Assembly (NCBI GenBank): GCA_015039365.1
Contig: WION01000402.1
Span: 1 to 48,223, forward strand
Direction: 5' to 3'
Length of the DNA: 48,223 bases
DNA from: Amanita rubescens
Lineage: Eukaryota > Basidiomycota > Agaricomycetes > Agaricales > Amanitaceae
Positions within the stretch are counted from its first letter, which is position 1, and every line of letters starts with the position of its first letter. The notes beneath the pieces were generated by a model. That model had not been told where the DNA came from, ran no database searches, and saw only the letters and a program-made list of their open reading frames with translations. The translations under genes and the position numbers were made by a program. This document shows, in pieces, positions 31,401-43,295 of the stretch.

Positions 31401-34070
31401 AGCTTCCTAAGCTCGCCAGTAAAATCGAACGACTGAATGGTATCCTCTTCTTCGTCAGCTACATGGTCTTGGTCATCGTCGATGATGTGCGTTCCAAATA
31501 CCAATGGGAATTCCATAGCCAATTCTATAGTAAGAGACTGTGTTTCTGAAGAAAAGGGGACGGGAAGAGGAACAGAAGGCGGCGGCCCAGAACCTTTCTT
31601 AACGATCCTGCGGAACGACAGCGTGTCATCGTCCACAGGCGCGGATCCATCGATGTTGGAAGATAGTATACGCCGCAATTCCCCAGGTATATCCGATTCG
31701 TGATCCGACGCGTCCATTTCTGGAACAGAGTAGATAGCGGGTGCGTCTGAACCGCCCAAAGTACCAGACAAAGCTAACATCTTCCTCGTCTCTGGCGGAA
31801 TGGGGTCTCAATCTTAGCTGGGCACGTGCCTCGTTTCCTGGACCCAAACATGTTCGAGCACGGTGCGCCGGGCATGATCATTCCGCCATGAACCGATTTC
31901 AATCGAAGACTCTGACGACTCCGACAACCCCAGTTCATCATAAGCCGACGTATGGGACGGCGCGGCCTTCGGCCTTGCAGCTGGCTGGAGGGGCTGGAAC
32001 TCGGGAGCTGGCTCAGGCTCAGGAGCAGGTGTCGTCTGCCTTCGATGACTTCTACGAAACGTACTCGGGGGCGAGACTGAGTGCTTCTGTTTTGCTCTCA
32101 GCGACAATGGATTGTTTCTTGTTAGACGAAAGTCCTTCCAACAGCTTCGACCACGGCGCAATCTGCTGTCCAATGGGGACCTCGCCAGCTGCGGGATTTG
32201 TGGCATGACGAACCCGACTCTTGGGGCCACCCAATAATTGGGACCCAGTACATCGTATCAACTGGGTATAAGGTCGGAGAGCTGCTATGGACGACATTCC
32301 CCGGAGCGATGTTCTCTGGAGGGGATTTTTCGATGCCTTTGGCGTAGCGTCGTGATCCACGCATGAATCAACAAGAGAAGGTCTGAGGGGCGTGGGATTG
32401 GGTGTGGCTCCAGGTGTTGCTTCTAGATTCAAGGTCATAATCAGCTGCGCAAGGTCGTTCGTCACCACGTCCAATGCAGACAAGGCACCTATACACGCAG
32501 GAGGATCAGCATCTTGCGAGGACATGAACAAGACAGGATACCTACCATCGTCGTTACCATACATCGCAAGCGGCCTTGCCTTACCCACCTCCGAGACTGG
32601 ACGAGGACGAACTCTTGGTGTAGGCGTCGCTTCCTCATTGAAGTGTCTATCATCGTCTGTTCCTGTTTCTTCCACCACCAATAGAGGTCTTTGCGTGATG
32701 GACGAGCGTCTAGATGTCCTGTCGTCCAATTCACTAGGTCCAGCATTTGGAAAGATTTCCGAAATGGGTACCCTCTTCTTCCCGTCCAACGACTAGCTGC
32801 ATCCTTATCTTTCACCTTGTCCTTCTCGCCCCGCTTCTTGCTCTTCTTCTCCTTCTTCTCTTCCTTCGCCCTCCTCTCCCCCATTGCCTTCCTTTCCAAC
32901 CCCTCCTTCCTCCTCTGCTCCTTCACTGTTTCAAGACCTTCCTCGTCCCAACGCACGGACGAAGAGCTATTTGACGACACCCAGGAATTACTTGACGCGG
33001 TCAATGCAGGGCGCAAAGACGATTCGTTCGACAGCACTGAGCCGGAGCAAGCCCTCCGCAGGATGCCGCTCTCGACTGAGAGCCGGTTAGAGTTTGATCG
33101 TGCGGCCGAAAAAACGGAAGAGGCAGTTGACCCTCCCCTGGGCCCTGGCAGCCGGATACTCGAGGGCAGTCCGAGCCCAAGGATGCTGACTTTCCGCTGA
33201 GAGTCTGGCTACCCGAGCTAGTGGGCCTCATCATGCTGGGCGACGTGTGGCCGGTTTCAACGGCGGTCGTCGTGGTCGTGATCTTCTCCTTCTCTTCCGC
33301 CTCCTTCTCTTTCTTCTTCTCCTTCTTTTCCCTCTTCTCTTTCTTGCTCTTCTTCTCCTTGCGCTGTATCTCCGACCTGCTGCTATCCTTCGGCCGTCCT
33401 CTTTCTCGCCTCCTTTGTCTTCCTGACTACTGTTATCTGAGCCCAGCTTTCAATCCGGGCAAGAGAGCGAACAGATCTCATCGTCCGGAGAGCGATTGAG
33501 TGCTGACGGTGATGGGTGGAGACCGAGGGTGCGAGGAGGCGCGAAGTCTTCCGCAGGCACCTCTGTGCGCGAGAAAGCGACTTCTAGCTCGGGGTCAGAG
33601 GCATGGCCAGCCGACGGTGCAACAGTCGTTGCAGATTTAAGCAACGATCCAGAGTCGAGCGAGTTGAACCGGACTCTGCTATCGCCACCGAGCTTCAGAG
33701 GTTCAGGTGCTACCGAAATGAAAAAAAAGATTAGCAAGAGTAGATTAGTACTCGAATCCGACTTACTCTTGGAACGGATAGGAATAAGATTCAGTTCCGG
33801 CGCTGCAAGACGCAGATTATAAGTCAAGAAGGAACGTATTCAGATCCCGCCAGCCCGACGCCTATTCTCTTTGCCTTCCTTCACGGATTCCTAGCGCGCC
33901 CGATGCTCCACCACTTGTGCTTCTCCTCTCCCTTGAGTTTCAGGACAACAGAAGGCTGTAGAGGCCGCGTAGCCGCATCCTCCTTCGAGTTCTCGTTTTT
34001 GACGGCACTGCTAGACAATGCCGGGATGTTCGTCACCTCCCCCCGGAAAGGACCCCGATGCATACCGTCC
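28480..34070 (-). pseudogene. Decayed copy of one very large Ser-rich basidiomycete protein
   Basis: Scattered, frame-broken pieces occur in the same order as in a roughly 1500-residue Agaricomycete protein that I remember but cannot name. They are: WWSIGRAR (about 33900); RFNSLDSGSLL; a Lys/Glu-rich coiled stretch (KEKKEKKSKKRGEKDKVKDK, 32850) after SVRWDEEGLETVKEQRRKE; NDLAQLIMTLNLEATPG and AALRPYTQ (32.3-32.5 kb); IQSFDFTGELRKLKETGGSD with RRSFVEQLENAF (31.3-31.4 kb); GFDSFEEVQRGWEFG and SSFYF (30.8-31.0 kb); EILKRQSVEGSVLVG (30.4 kb); and SVQNFGPLPSELR followed by a KENKENKEN tail (28.5-28.9 kb). Function is unknown. At least ten frame changes are needed. The plus-strand Phe/Leu-rich open frames here are the reverse of its Lys/Glu tracts. 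Confidence 0.65.
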
Positions 34071-34773
34071 AGCGCGAGACTTTTTCTTCTTCTTCACCAT
34101 CATATAGAATCTCGCCTATATCATGATCGATGGTAGAGTCGACGACTGAGACGTTGGTTTTTTTTTGTTGGGCTGCTCAAGACTTCGTTCGATACGACAT
34201 ATGTGGGACCACCGTTTATCCATATCATACGCCAGACACCAAGCCAGGGGTGTGAGATTCTGGCTGATACCGTAGAAATGAGAATCATTGATTTGGAAGT
34301 TGTGAGCGTGCGAGAAGGACCCTTGGGTTGTGAGACGGAAAGCCGTGCGCTGGTGCGTTGCGGTTGGCCCATTATGTTTGTGTAGAAGCGATGCAGCATC
34401 TAGATCGAAGAACTTGTGGCTGTCCGCAGGTAACTTGATGCTGATGAGCACGTCCATTCCACATCGATTCTGTGCACAAAGCACATGCTACTGGGAGCGA
34501 GTTCAAGGCTTCCACTGTGAGAACCTGGGTGACATATATAAGTTGTCGGCTCGAAGAATGCAGCGAGTATTGCTCAATGCTCAAGTGCTCACCGGTTAGC
34601 CCTGGCATCGCCAGAAACTTGCGTGTCCAGTTTCATTAGTTGCAGGAGTGAGTGTGCTTGAGGCAGCGGCTCAATCTAAACCGATGCACCCGTGTAGGTA
34701 AGCCAGACGAGGTGTGACAGGGCGTCACACGCACCCGTTTGAGAAACAATAACCATTAAAATTGGTTTTTACT
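34071..34773. other. Flank between the decayed block and the Plavaka element
   Basis: No supported gene. A short hairpin GTGTGAC...GTCACAC sits at about 34713-34731. Confidence 0.45.
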
Positions 34774-34851
34774 ACGATTATATGATGCTTTAATAGTACT
34801 CTACCTTGAAAACGAACAGAAAGGAACCACAAGAACATCACATAGAAATTG

Positions 34852-37800
34852 TCAGAAGCACAATGCACGGCCTGTACTTTTCCCATCTTCCACGACCTCT
34901 CTATAATTTTTCACATAGAGGTCGGCTGCTTGATACATCCACTTGTATGATTTTGCTTTCTTCATTATCTTTCTCCAGTTATCTTCAGACAGTTTACCAA
35001 TGGATTGCATGAACTCTGCAGTATGAAAGCCCCAGGATCTTTGGTCAAATCGTCCACGAATGTTGTCATAGGGTACATATATGCCACTTCGCCATTGATT
35101 AAATGCACGCTCAACCTGAATATATGCAAAAGTGAGCCTTACAATTCATTTCATATGAAGCTAAGCCTTACAGCTGCTGCTGCTAGTGCAAGAGCAACAC
35201 GAGGGAAATAGCCACCCGTTATGTTTTGCTCTTGGGATGGTAAGGGTTCAATGACCTCTAAGAACAATGCAAAGGTATCGAGGATGCATTCATGCTGAAA
35301 AGGGCCTTCCAGTTCAAGGTCCTTCAAAGACAATGTAAGAATTCATGCACTGACGGTAATGGCCGCTTCACATACCGGTTCCTCCTCTTCATCTGGACAA
35401 AATAGCCACAGGTACGGCATAACTTTCGGGCGATCAGTAGAGATTTGCCGTCCAAACTTATCGCAGGTTGTCGTGCCCCTGGGAACAGCCCATTCAACAT
35501 ATTGAGCTCTCAGCTCCTGGGTCTGGTCCTCCTCTCTAAGCCTATCAAAGAAGGTCTCGACTGCACGCTCTGCGCGAATCGCGAAGCGACCGCGGAGCTC
35601 GTAGATGCGTTGTTTGAGCTGTCAAGAATGCAATGATCAATTAAAATTCCTGCAGTGGTAAACGGCTTTGCCCACCAAGAAATATACCGGCTCCCCTCGC
35701 GCTGCCAGTTTATGTTTAATGTGGAATGTTGCGTCCCAGAATGTCTGTGCAGCGGATACAAGATCACCAAAGTTCCATGGGCTCTCGGAAATGGAGAATA
35801 CATGGTCAATCCAGCGGGGAATCATTACAGAGTTCCATTTTGCCATTTCATCCGAGTCTGGGCCTGCGGCAATTGGGAGATCTGACATCCTAAACTTGCG
35901 TTTTACAGCGGCTACCACTGCTGCTGTGTCAGAGCCTTGGCCTGAATTAGGATTAGCAAAGGTTCCAGCCTCGCGACCTGGGGTCGCCTGAGGCTGAGAT
36001 TCTGCCTTGGCGCCGGCATTTCTCTGTAGTAGAAAGTTGTAATGAATGCAGCTTCAGTGAAATAAAGTTATAAAACGCACATGTTGATTTCGAAGCAGTC
36101 CCTTAGCAGCCCTGCCATTGCTACGCTTGAGCCGACCTATCATCATAGCTGGGACTCGCTGGATGCATCCTAGGGATGGTGCTGGCTGCGAGACTGATGC
36201 AGATTTCTCACCAGTCCTTGGCTGGGAATGGGCCGTTGGTGACGAACGGTGTCGTTGTCCAGGGGGAGGGGGGGTTAGATCGCTACTCTCTGAACCTGTA
36301 ATTACTGAGTTGAATGCCAAGTGCCATGTTGCTGCTCAACGGCGGCTCACCTCCCTGCAAGTCATCATCGTCAACATCCATCCATTTAACTCGACCCTTT
36401 CCCTTTTGATCCCCCGCTGCCTGCCGCTTTGATACGTCGCTTTGTTTTTCATATTCTTCCGAGTCTGAGTCATTCTCTTGACGCGGTGCAGTTTCTTCTC
36501 TGGACTCAGATTCACGCTCTGAGCCATGCCGCTCATTACAGTGCTTTGACTTTCCATTCTCTTGACGTGAATCACGTGATGCCACGTTTTCCTGCTTATC
36601 GTGGTGCGGTGGCTTCTAAAGCATTTAGATCAGACATGAGGGTTGAAAGCGAGATTGTACGCAATGGAGACATACAGATTTGTCAGGGGTGTTCCTTTTG
36701 GAAGCAATAACTAGAAGCCCATGCCCTAAGGCATCCAAGCCATGACTAATATCACCATCGGCGGATGTATCGGGATCTTCAAAAGAGCGGTCAAAATCCA
36801 AGCTACAGTTATGGGCACTTGCAGTATCCTCTTACCGTTCTGGCTGGTGACCTTGTCCAATGACCCTGGCTCAGGTACTGAAGAATTCAGGTCTTCGTCG
36901 TCATTCCGTTCATTTACGGTTATACCTATTCACATCAGAGAAATTGTAAGCAGTGGAATTGGCAGCCAGTGAGCACGTATTACCATCATTTGGCGCATCA
37001 GTTGTGTTGGTATTTGACTTTGACTTCTCAGGCTGCAGGTGGTGTGGCTGGCCAGTGAAAAGATGCCTGGCGCCATGCATCTTTGCACGATCACGCCAGT
37101 CATCATATGCACCGCTGAGTGGTTCTATAGTAATAGAGGATGTTGATGGATGGGGAGCGGAGTTTGGCTTCTTTGCTGGGGGCCTTTTTGCACGTATGAA
37201 AGGTATTCGGATGAAGTAGCACATTTGGGAGTCCATGTGACATGAGGGCAGCGCATGGGAAATCATTATAGTTATTTTCTGACTCATTCAACGTGTAACA
37301 TACCGATCTAAATCCGTGCCTTTCCTTTTTAAGGTTATCTCCTCACTCACTGATGCTCGTCTAAGGTGGGGATTACCAACCGCTCGTTCTCCATTAGTTG
37401 TAAGAGTTGCTGCCAACTTCAACCTGGATCCCGAGTTCTGAGCACAACTATTTGCCGTCTTGCCGCCATTACAGGGCTCCTGAACACCATTCGCATCGTC
37501 CAAATCTTTATATCTCACTTGTGAGTGATTTACCATAGTTGACATAGTACCGGTCATACTTACCAGCTAGTACTGGTACGTTGCCATCTGCTGCTGTCAC
37601 AGGCAGTAGGTTGGGCCCCTTCTGCAGGTTCAAGCCGTTTGAATTGTCGCCAGGTTCACCATCGCTGGCAGCAGCCATCTCTGTATCAACATCAGGGAAT
37701 TGTGTGTTAGTAGCTTGACGCCCCGTCCCAGCTGAGTCAACGTGAAGAGTGAGTGGCAGGCATTGATATTAGTAGCGTGATGGTACTCACAGTCTGTTGG

Positions 37801-37974
37801 CGTGCGCTTGTTGTTGAAGATTGCCCTTGGTCTTGGACGCGTGCCGGAGTCACCGTTGTGACCGTCATTTGCCACCCCTACGGATTTCAAGGATTTCGCT
37901 TTGTCGGACAAGTCAACCCTGCCTGGATTCTGTTGACTATTGGAGGTTCGTGTTTTGTACCGACTAGCAGGCAT
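34852..37974 (-). CDS. Plavaka-associated accessory protein, 809 aa, twelve exons
   Basis: Exons 37974-37791, 37731-37564, 37517-37304, 37183-36984, 36925-36836, 36776-36676, 36615-36351, 36295-36081, 36023-35688, 35618-35376, 35321-35172 and 35115-34852 close in frame to 809 residues. Residues 1-480 are low-complexity, charged and Ser-rich (NERNDDEDLNSSVPEPGS, KSKHCNERHGSERESESREE) with a basic cluster (MMIGRLKRSNGRAAKGLLR). The C-terminal 330 residues look folded (KFRMSDLPIAAGPDSDEMAK, WIDHVFSISESPWNFGD, QYVEWAVPRGT, GGYFPRVALALAAAAVERAF, then QWRSGIYVP). A similar C-terminal region accompanies Plavaka transposases in other Agaricomycetes, as I recall, and it recalls DUF6532-type domains; I did not verify either. 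Possible roles are DNA binding at the ends or helping transposition. The third intron is 120 bp, longer than the others. Confidence 0.8.
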
Positions 37975-38073
37975 TCCCCAGTGAAACGTGTGGTGGCTTG
38001 GATACCGGTGAGTGCTAGGGCAGTTGAGCGGAGGGGTGTTTGTGTTCCAAATGAGCTTGGTGTTATTTTTTAT

Positions 38074-38526
38074 TTATGTATTTCCCATCGGGTCGTACCA
38101 GTTCAAGTTCTTCGAAAAACTTTGATGGCCTGGCATCATTAATATCCCGAGCGGTATGAGCTTCCCTTGAACGGAAAGCTTCATGCTCTCTCTGGTAACC
38201 ATCGCTGTCACCAGTGGCTTGACGATCTGGACTTGCCAGCCCTTGAAGCAATCGTTGAGGGTAATGATTGCGCAGGGCACTTCGTTTTCGGTGAACGGGC
38301 AGAATTGATGTGATGATCTGTCCCTGATTCTCCGCCACCGCACATCATCCCCAATGATGGGTTCAATGCATCTACCATTCCAATCCTTCCATTCTACTAC
38401 CACTAGCAAACTAGTACCGCTACCGCTCAGATTATCTAACTCCTCCTCTTCATAGCAAGTTACAACCAAGTTTATATCATACAAAGTGCTTAGTAGTTGG
38501 CAGGCAGCTACTCCAGGCACCTCCAT
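38074..38526 (-). CDS. Small hypothetical protein of the Plavaka element, 150 aa
   Basis: Not recognised. A single open frame starts at the ATG at 38526 (MEVPGVAACQLLSTLYDINL), has a mixed hydrophobic/acidic body (EEEELDNLSGSG, VVVEWKDWNGRCIEPIIGDD) and ends NWYDPMGNT. From about 38338 another frame also reads plausibly (RQATGDSDGYQREHEAFRSR, then ELELVRPDGKYINKK), so an unrecognised intron or frame change near 38300 may join the first half to that tail. It lies 159 bp from the divergent transposase start and 99 bp upstream of the accessory gene. Confidence 0.45.
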   Translation of the reverse strand: MEVPGVAACQLLSTLYDINLVVTCYEEEELDNLSGSGTSLLVVVEWKDWNGRCIEPIIGDDVRWRRIRDRSSHQFCPFTENEVPCAIITLNDCFKGWQVQIVKPLVTAMVTRESMKLSVQGKLIPLGILMMPGHQSFSKNLNWYDPMGNT

Positions 38527-38685
38527 TACTGCATACTACGATACTAGAATCTACCAGTAGTGCATTGAAGGTACAACGACTAGTAGTACTAGTGAACTGC
38601 CTGTGAGTGCCTTTATTTATAGTATTCAATACTACTATTAAACCCAACAAGTTTGCTAGTACTTAACAGCACTAAATCACTATCA
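38527..38685. promoter_or_regulatory. Divergent promoter region of the Plavaka element
   Basis: The 159-bp gap between divergent genes holds repeated TAGTACTA/CTAGTAGTACTAG words and an AT-rich patch (TTTATTTATAG, 38611). Similar TAGTA words recur downstream of the transposase stop (42040-42090), so they may be binding sites of the element's own protein. The promoter role is inferred from position only. Confidence 0.4.
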
Positions 38686-41600
38686 ATGGCAAGCCAAATC
38701 ACTAACCAGACAGCTATTACTAGCTCTAGCAACTTGGAGGCTAATGGAAAAAGGTATTCTTGCTTGGACCCCGTCAATGAGGCATGCAAGGCTGGCTTTC
38801 GAAGCCTCAAAGGCTATAAACAACATAGAAATGCAAAACATCCCTCAGCAGCATCTAAATTACTCAATACTCCCAAATATCCATTCATTCCTGAGGTCCC
38901 AATAGTACTTCCAAGGGCATCCACTAGTACTAGTAGTATGCCCTCTCAGGACCATGCAAATCATGAAATCCCTGCCAACCTCAGAGCCCACTTCACAAAG
39001 CATCCAATATTGAATGGTGTGTTCATTCTACTACTTCAGCTGTGTCTGTCACTCTAAATTAAAATCAACTTCACTACTTCTACTAAGGTATGCCCTGTGA
39101 TGCTGATGGAAAATACCTTCCAGAGGGGGCACCGTTACCTTCAAAAGCACAACCTGAAGATGCCAACAGTAGTAATTTATGGCAGCCATTTAAAAGCAGG
39201 GCAGAATTTGAGCTTGCAGAGTTCCTCTACTGCAAAAATCAAATGTCTGGGACTAATATTGATGATCTGATGAAAATTTGGGCTGCAATGCACCCAAATG
39301 AGGGAAGCCCTTTTTCTTCCCATGATGATTTGTATAAAAAAATACATTCAATTGGGGATGGGGATGCACCATGGCAATCAACCACCATCAGACATCCTAA
39401 TGCCAACTCTGCTGGAGCACCTTCATGGCAGGTGCAAGACTATGTTGTCTGGTTTCGAGATCCAAAAACTGTTATTGGCACTATTCTGTCTAACTCTGAT
39501 TTCAAGGATGGGTTTGACTATGCCCCTTGCATGATTTATAACAAGGAGCATGATAGAACTCGGGGTAACTTCATGTCTGCAGACTGGGCATGGAATCAAT
39601 GTGTAAGTAAGACTCAGGCTGCCATTAATGGCTGTAGTAACCTGAGACTTATTCTTTAGGATATTCTTGGAAAAGATCCAAATTGTGCTGGAGCCATGTT
39701 TGTTCCAATAATACTTGGCTCGGATAAAACCACTGTTTCTGTTGCAACTGGGCAGAATGAATACTATCCCATCTACATCAGCATTGGGAATGTTCATAAT
39801 AATATACGGCGGTCACATAAGGCTGCTGTGAAATTATTGGGCTTTCTTCCATCTCCAATAGGTAACTTATGCCTGTGATAAGAAATTGGAAATTTTGATA
39901 ACATGATTGGGGCTTTTCAGTTGGCCGAGAATATGGAAACAGTGGTGAAATCCGTACATTCCGGCTCCAATTATACCATACATCTCTTGCTGCAATACTG
40001 GAATCACTCTGTTCCGCCATGACAAAGCCAGAGGCAACAAAATGTCCTGATGGTCATTATCGAAGAGTGGTATATGGCATTGGTGCCGACATTGGAGATT
40101 ACCCAGAGCAGTCTTTGCATACCTGTATTGTGCAAGGATGGTGTCCCAGGTATGCCAAACCCTTGAACTAAGTATGGGCCATTAACTCAACTGTTTAACA
40201 GATGCACAGCTAAGAAAGGTAAATTGGATGCAAGGAAGGGTCATCTACGATCAGAGAAGACCACAAGTGAACTGAAAAAGAAATATACACCTGAAAAATT
40301 ATGGAAGAAATATGGGATTGTTTCTAATGTCACAGTAAGATTGGCAGGAACCTTCCATATGATGTACTATTCAATTAACTGGGTTAAGCCATTTACAGCC
40401 ATATTTCCAAGGGCTGATATACATGAGATTATTACCCCTGATCTTCTGCACCAAGTGATCAAGGGTGCATTCAAGGATCACCTAGTAGCCTGGGTTGAGA
40501 CATATTTCAAGGTCACATGGGGTACAACTAAAGCCAAGAAACTCATGGATGAACTTGACAGAAGGTGAGTATAGAAAATTTGAAACCACAGATGCCTATA
40601 TACATATATATATTCATTGAAAATTAGAATTGGGCTAGCACCTCCATTCCCTGGAATAAGGCGTTTTAAAGAAGGCCGCAACTTCAAACAATGGACAGGA
40701 GATGACTCCAAGGCACTGATGAAGGTCAACTGTGTTATGTAACATATTCTGAGATGATTCTCATAATCACTTGAAGGTTTTCTTGCCAGCTATTGCAGGC
40801 CTAGTACCAGACAAAATGGTTCGTGCCATTGCAGCATTCCTGGATTTTTGCTACCTTGTTCGCCTCCCATCATTCTCTGATTCTGACCTTGCTGCTATTG
40901 ATGATGCATTGGAAAGATACATGCAGGAGCGTGAAATATTTGTAGATACTGGAGTATGTCCTGATGGCATCTCATTGCCCAGACATCATGCTCTTCAGCA
41001 CTACCGTGCACTCATTGAGCAGTTTGGTGCTCCAAATGGTCTCTGCACATCAATTACTGAATCAATGCATATTGATGCTGTCAAAGAGCCTTGGCGCCGG
41101 TCCAATAAATATAAAGCACTGGGTCAGATGCTGATCATCAATGAAAGAATGGATAAAATGGCTGCATTCCATGCCAGATTGGTTGCTGAAGGGCTGCTGA
41201 ATAGGCCACTGGTGCCTGAGGGTGTGGAGCTAGTGATGATGGATGCCAGGGAGGAAAATATAGAGCCAGCTGAAAAAGTTGAAGCAGTGGTGGAGCTTGC
41301 TAGATCAGCAGGTAGGTATCAGGATATATCATAAAGATGCATAATTTAACTCAGCTGTGATTAGTGAGAAAATTTCCAAAATTTCATGAGCAAATTGCAT
41401 CTTGCATTGGTATCCCAAACTTTCATGAGCTACTGTGCAGGTTTCTATATGACCAGATATACCCCAACGCCCCAATATCAGGAAATGATGTGGCTATTGC
41501 TGCTTGTCCAAACTTCAATGAACCTATTGCAGCATTTTCTTCAGCACATGCCTATTATTATGCACCAAGTGACATATGTGGTCTGAAAGCCATGGCAAGC

Positions 41601-42041
41601 CAAGTTATTCACAGCACACGTGGTTGGAAAAATGCTCCAGCCAGATATGACTGCATCCTTGCAGAGAATGATCCAACATTATCAGGCCTGCCAGGGATGT
41701 TTGTTGGTCAAGTGCTTTTGTTCTTTTCATTTAAATTCAGGGGGTGTGACTATTATCCCTGTGCACTGGTTAAATGGTTCAAGATCATTGGTGAAGACCC
41801 TTGTCCTGTAACTGGGATGTGGAGGGTTCAGCCAGAATTTGATCGTAACCAAAGGGTAATGTCTGTTATACATGTGGGAAGCATTATTCGTGGTGTGCAC
41901 CTAATTCCTATCTATGGACAGCACTTGGATCTGGACCCTGAATTGCACTATTCTTACTCCCTGGATGCCTTCCAAGCCTTCTATGTCAGCCCATATTCTG
42001 ATTATCATGCATTTCAATTACTTCATACTAAACTTGCCTAG
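38686..42041 (+). CDS. Plavaka-type transposase, 964 aa, nine exons
   Basis: Exons 38686-39016, 39088-39602, 39660-39861, 39921-40149, 40202-40334, 40389-40564, 40628-40724, 40777-41311 and 41365-42041 close in frame to 964 residues. The N-terminus has a C2H2 finger (C26, C34, H47, H52). Family hallmarks follow in order: MPCDADGKYLP; AEFLYCKNQMSG; DPKTVIGTILSNSDFKDGFD; MSADWAWNQC; FVPIILGSDKTTVSVATGQN (a probable catalytic Asp); HNNIRRSHKAAVKLLGFLP; CPDGHYRRVVYGIGADIGDY; CIVQGWCPRCTAKK; FPRADIHEIITPDLLHQVIK (second Asp); FKQWTGDDSKALMKVFLPAI; FLDFCYLVRLPSF; and GLCTSITESMHIDAVKEPWR. It is expected to cut and rejoin the element's ends in the nucleus. The fifth intron (54 bp) would also read through, so an unspliced isoform is possible. 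With no stop or frameshift, recent activity is plausible. Confidence 0.92.
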
Positions 42042-43295
42042 TACTACTACTAGTAGCCAAAATGTACTTACTAAGTACTACTTAGTAGTGAACTTTACTA
42101 TGATCAAATTTCTATGATTCACCATGAGTCTACTAGTAGTACTATTAAGGCTTGCATTATATCAATGATGTCAAGAACTTGGCCTGAGATGAGTGGTGGC
42201 TATGTTGTTTGCTCCGAATTACCAGCTCTTAACTGTCCATTACAAACTTGTGGGTTGTGGGCCACCGCTTCACGTGGCATAGTCCGAGGCCAGGGACTAT
42301 AGGGCCTCATATATAGCAGATCAGAAGCCACTGTACATGAAAGAGTGAGGGTTATGCCAGTGACATTCCCTGAGATGCAACTACGTGGTATACTAGATAC
42401 TAGATAGAGTACTAATTATCATTCATCCATATCGTTTATAACAGGATGTGTTATATATCAGCAATATTGTAGGAAAGACATAGGGATTGATGCGCTCGAG
42501 TTAACGTGAACGTGAACACGAGGAACGGTCAAAACAACCATTTAGCCATAGTCACTATATCCTTTACTAATGGCATGTGGGCGTGCTTGAACACCTCTTT
42601 TTGTGGAACTCCGCAGTAAAACCAGGACCATTCATCAGCCTGTGGAGGCAAGAACGCACGGCAAACAGAGAACAGGCAGCGCTCGTGGACAAGTGCGTGT
42701 GCAAGCGGAGACCACGATGAAAAACACAGGAGCCTATAACGAAAGCGACACGGCAAGAGTCTAGGACGACAGCTGCACGAGGCACAGCGACCTGGTGCCG
42801 TTCTTCGTCACGAGCTATAATACTATACATTGCTCGAGCCAAGAGGGAGGAAGCTGCTGTCGCGAGAAACACTCCAGGTCGTCTGGGCAGCAAGGCAAGT
42901 CTCGTTTCTGTAATGCTTGGCAGCTACAAGATATTTTGCAGGGAAAACGCGTGGAAGAGGGTGAGACAATGTACGAAACTGCCAATACGTTCATGTATGA
43001 ATAATGAAGGTCAGTCCTCGTCATGTCATAAATTATGTCTGCTGGCATGCGAATACAAAGGACGACGCTGAGGAATAACCACCCGCAACTGAGTAAGCAG
43101 GGGTCGAGCAGGAATCGATTAGGTGCTTGCCACAACCTCATCCGAGCCTAACTCGTTCCCATCTCCCTTTCATGCCGTCAACTCTTGAAGCTATCCGGTC
43201 CTCGTTGAAGGCTCATTATGTCCACGGCTGAAATGAGATACGAGGGCTCGAGGTAGAGACCTGAGACAAAAAAAGTCTTGCGACTCGCTGGAATT

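Larger units (their letters stand above)
34774..42437. mobile_element. Plavaka-type (EnSpm/CACTA-like) DNA transposon, apparently intact
   Basis: It contains a complete transposase gene on the plus strand and, divergently, a small gene and a complete accessory gene on the minus strand, an arrangement that fits autonomous Plavaka elements of Agaricomycetes. All 21 exons of the two large genes close in frame. The borders are provisional: the only matching inverted sequence I saw outside the genes is an imperfect 30-bp pair at about 34774-34806 and 42405-42437 (shared TAGTACTCTA). A terminal CACTA is not found there, although TAGTAGTG (CACTACTA on the other strand) occurs at about 42083-42090. 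No target duplication was identified. Confidence 0.7.

Noticed and set aside
32691..33499. Plus-strand open frames rich in Phe, Leu and Ser that look like membrane proteins
   Set aside because: They arise from CTT/TTC tracts that encode Lys/Glu-rich segments of the decayed minus-strand gene.
42529..43141. Overlapping open frames on the minus strand of about 100 codons
   Set aside because: They overlap each other in different frames with no splice pattern or familiar motif; kept as non-coding.
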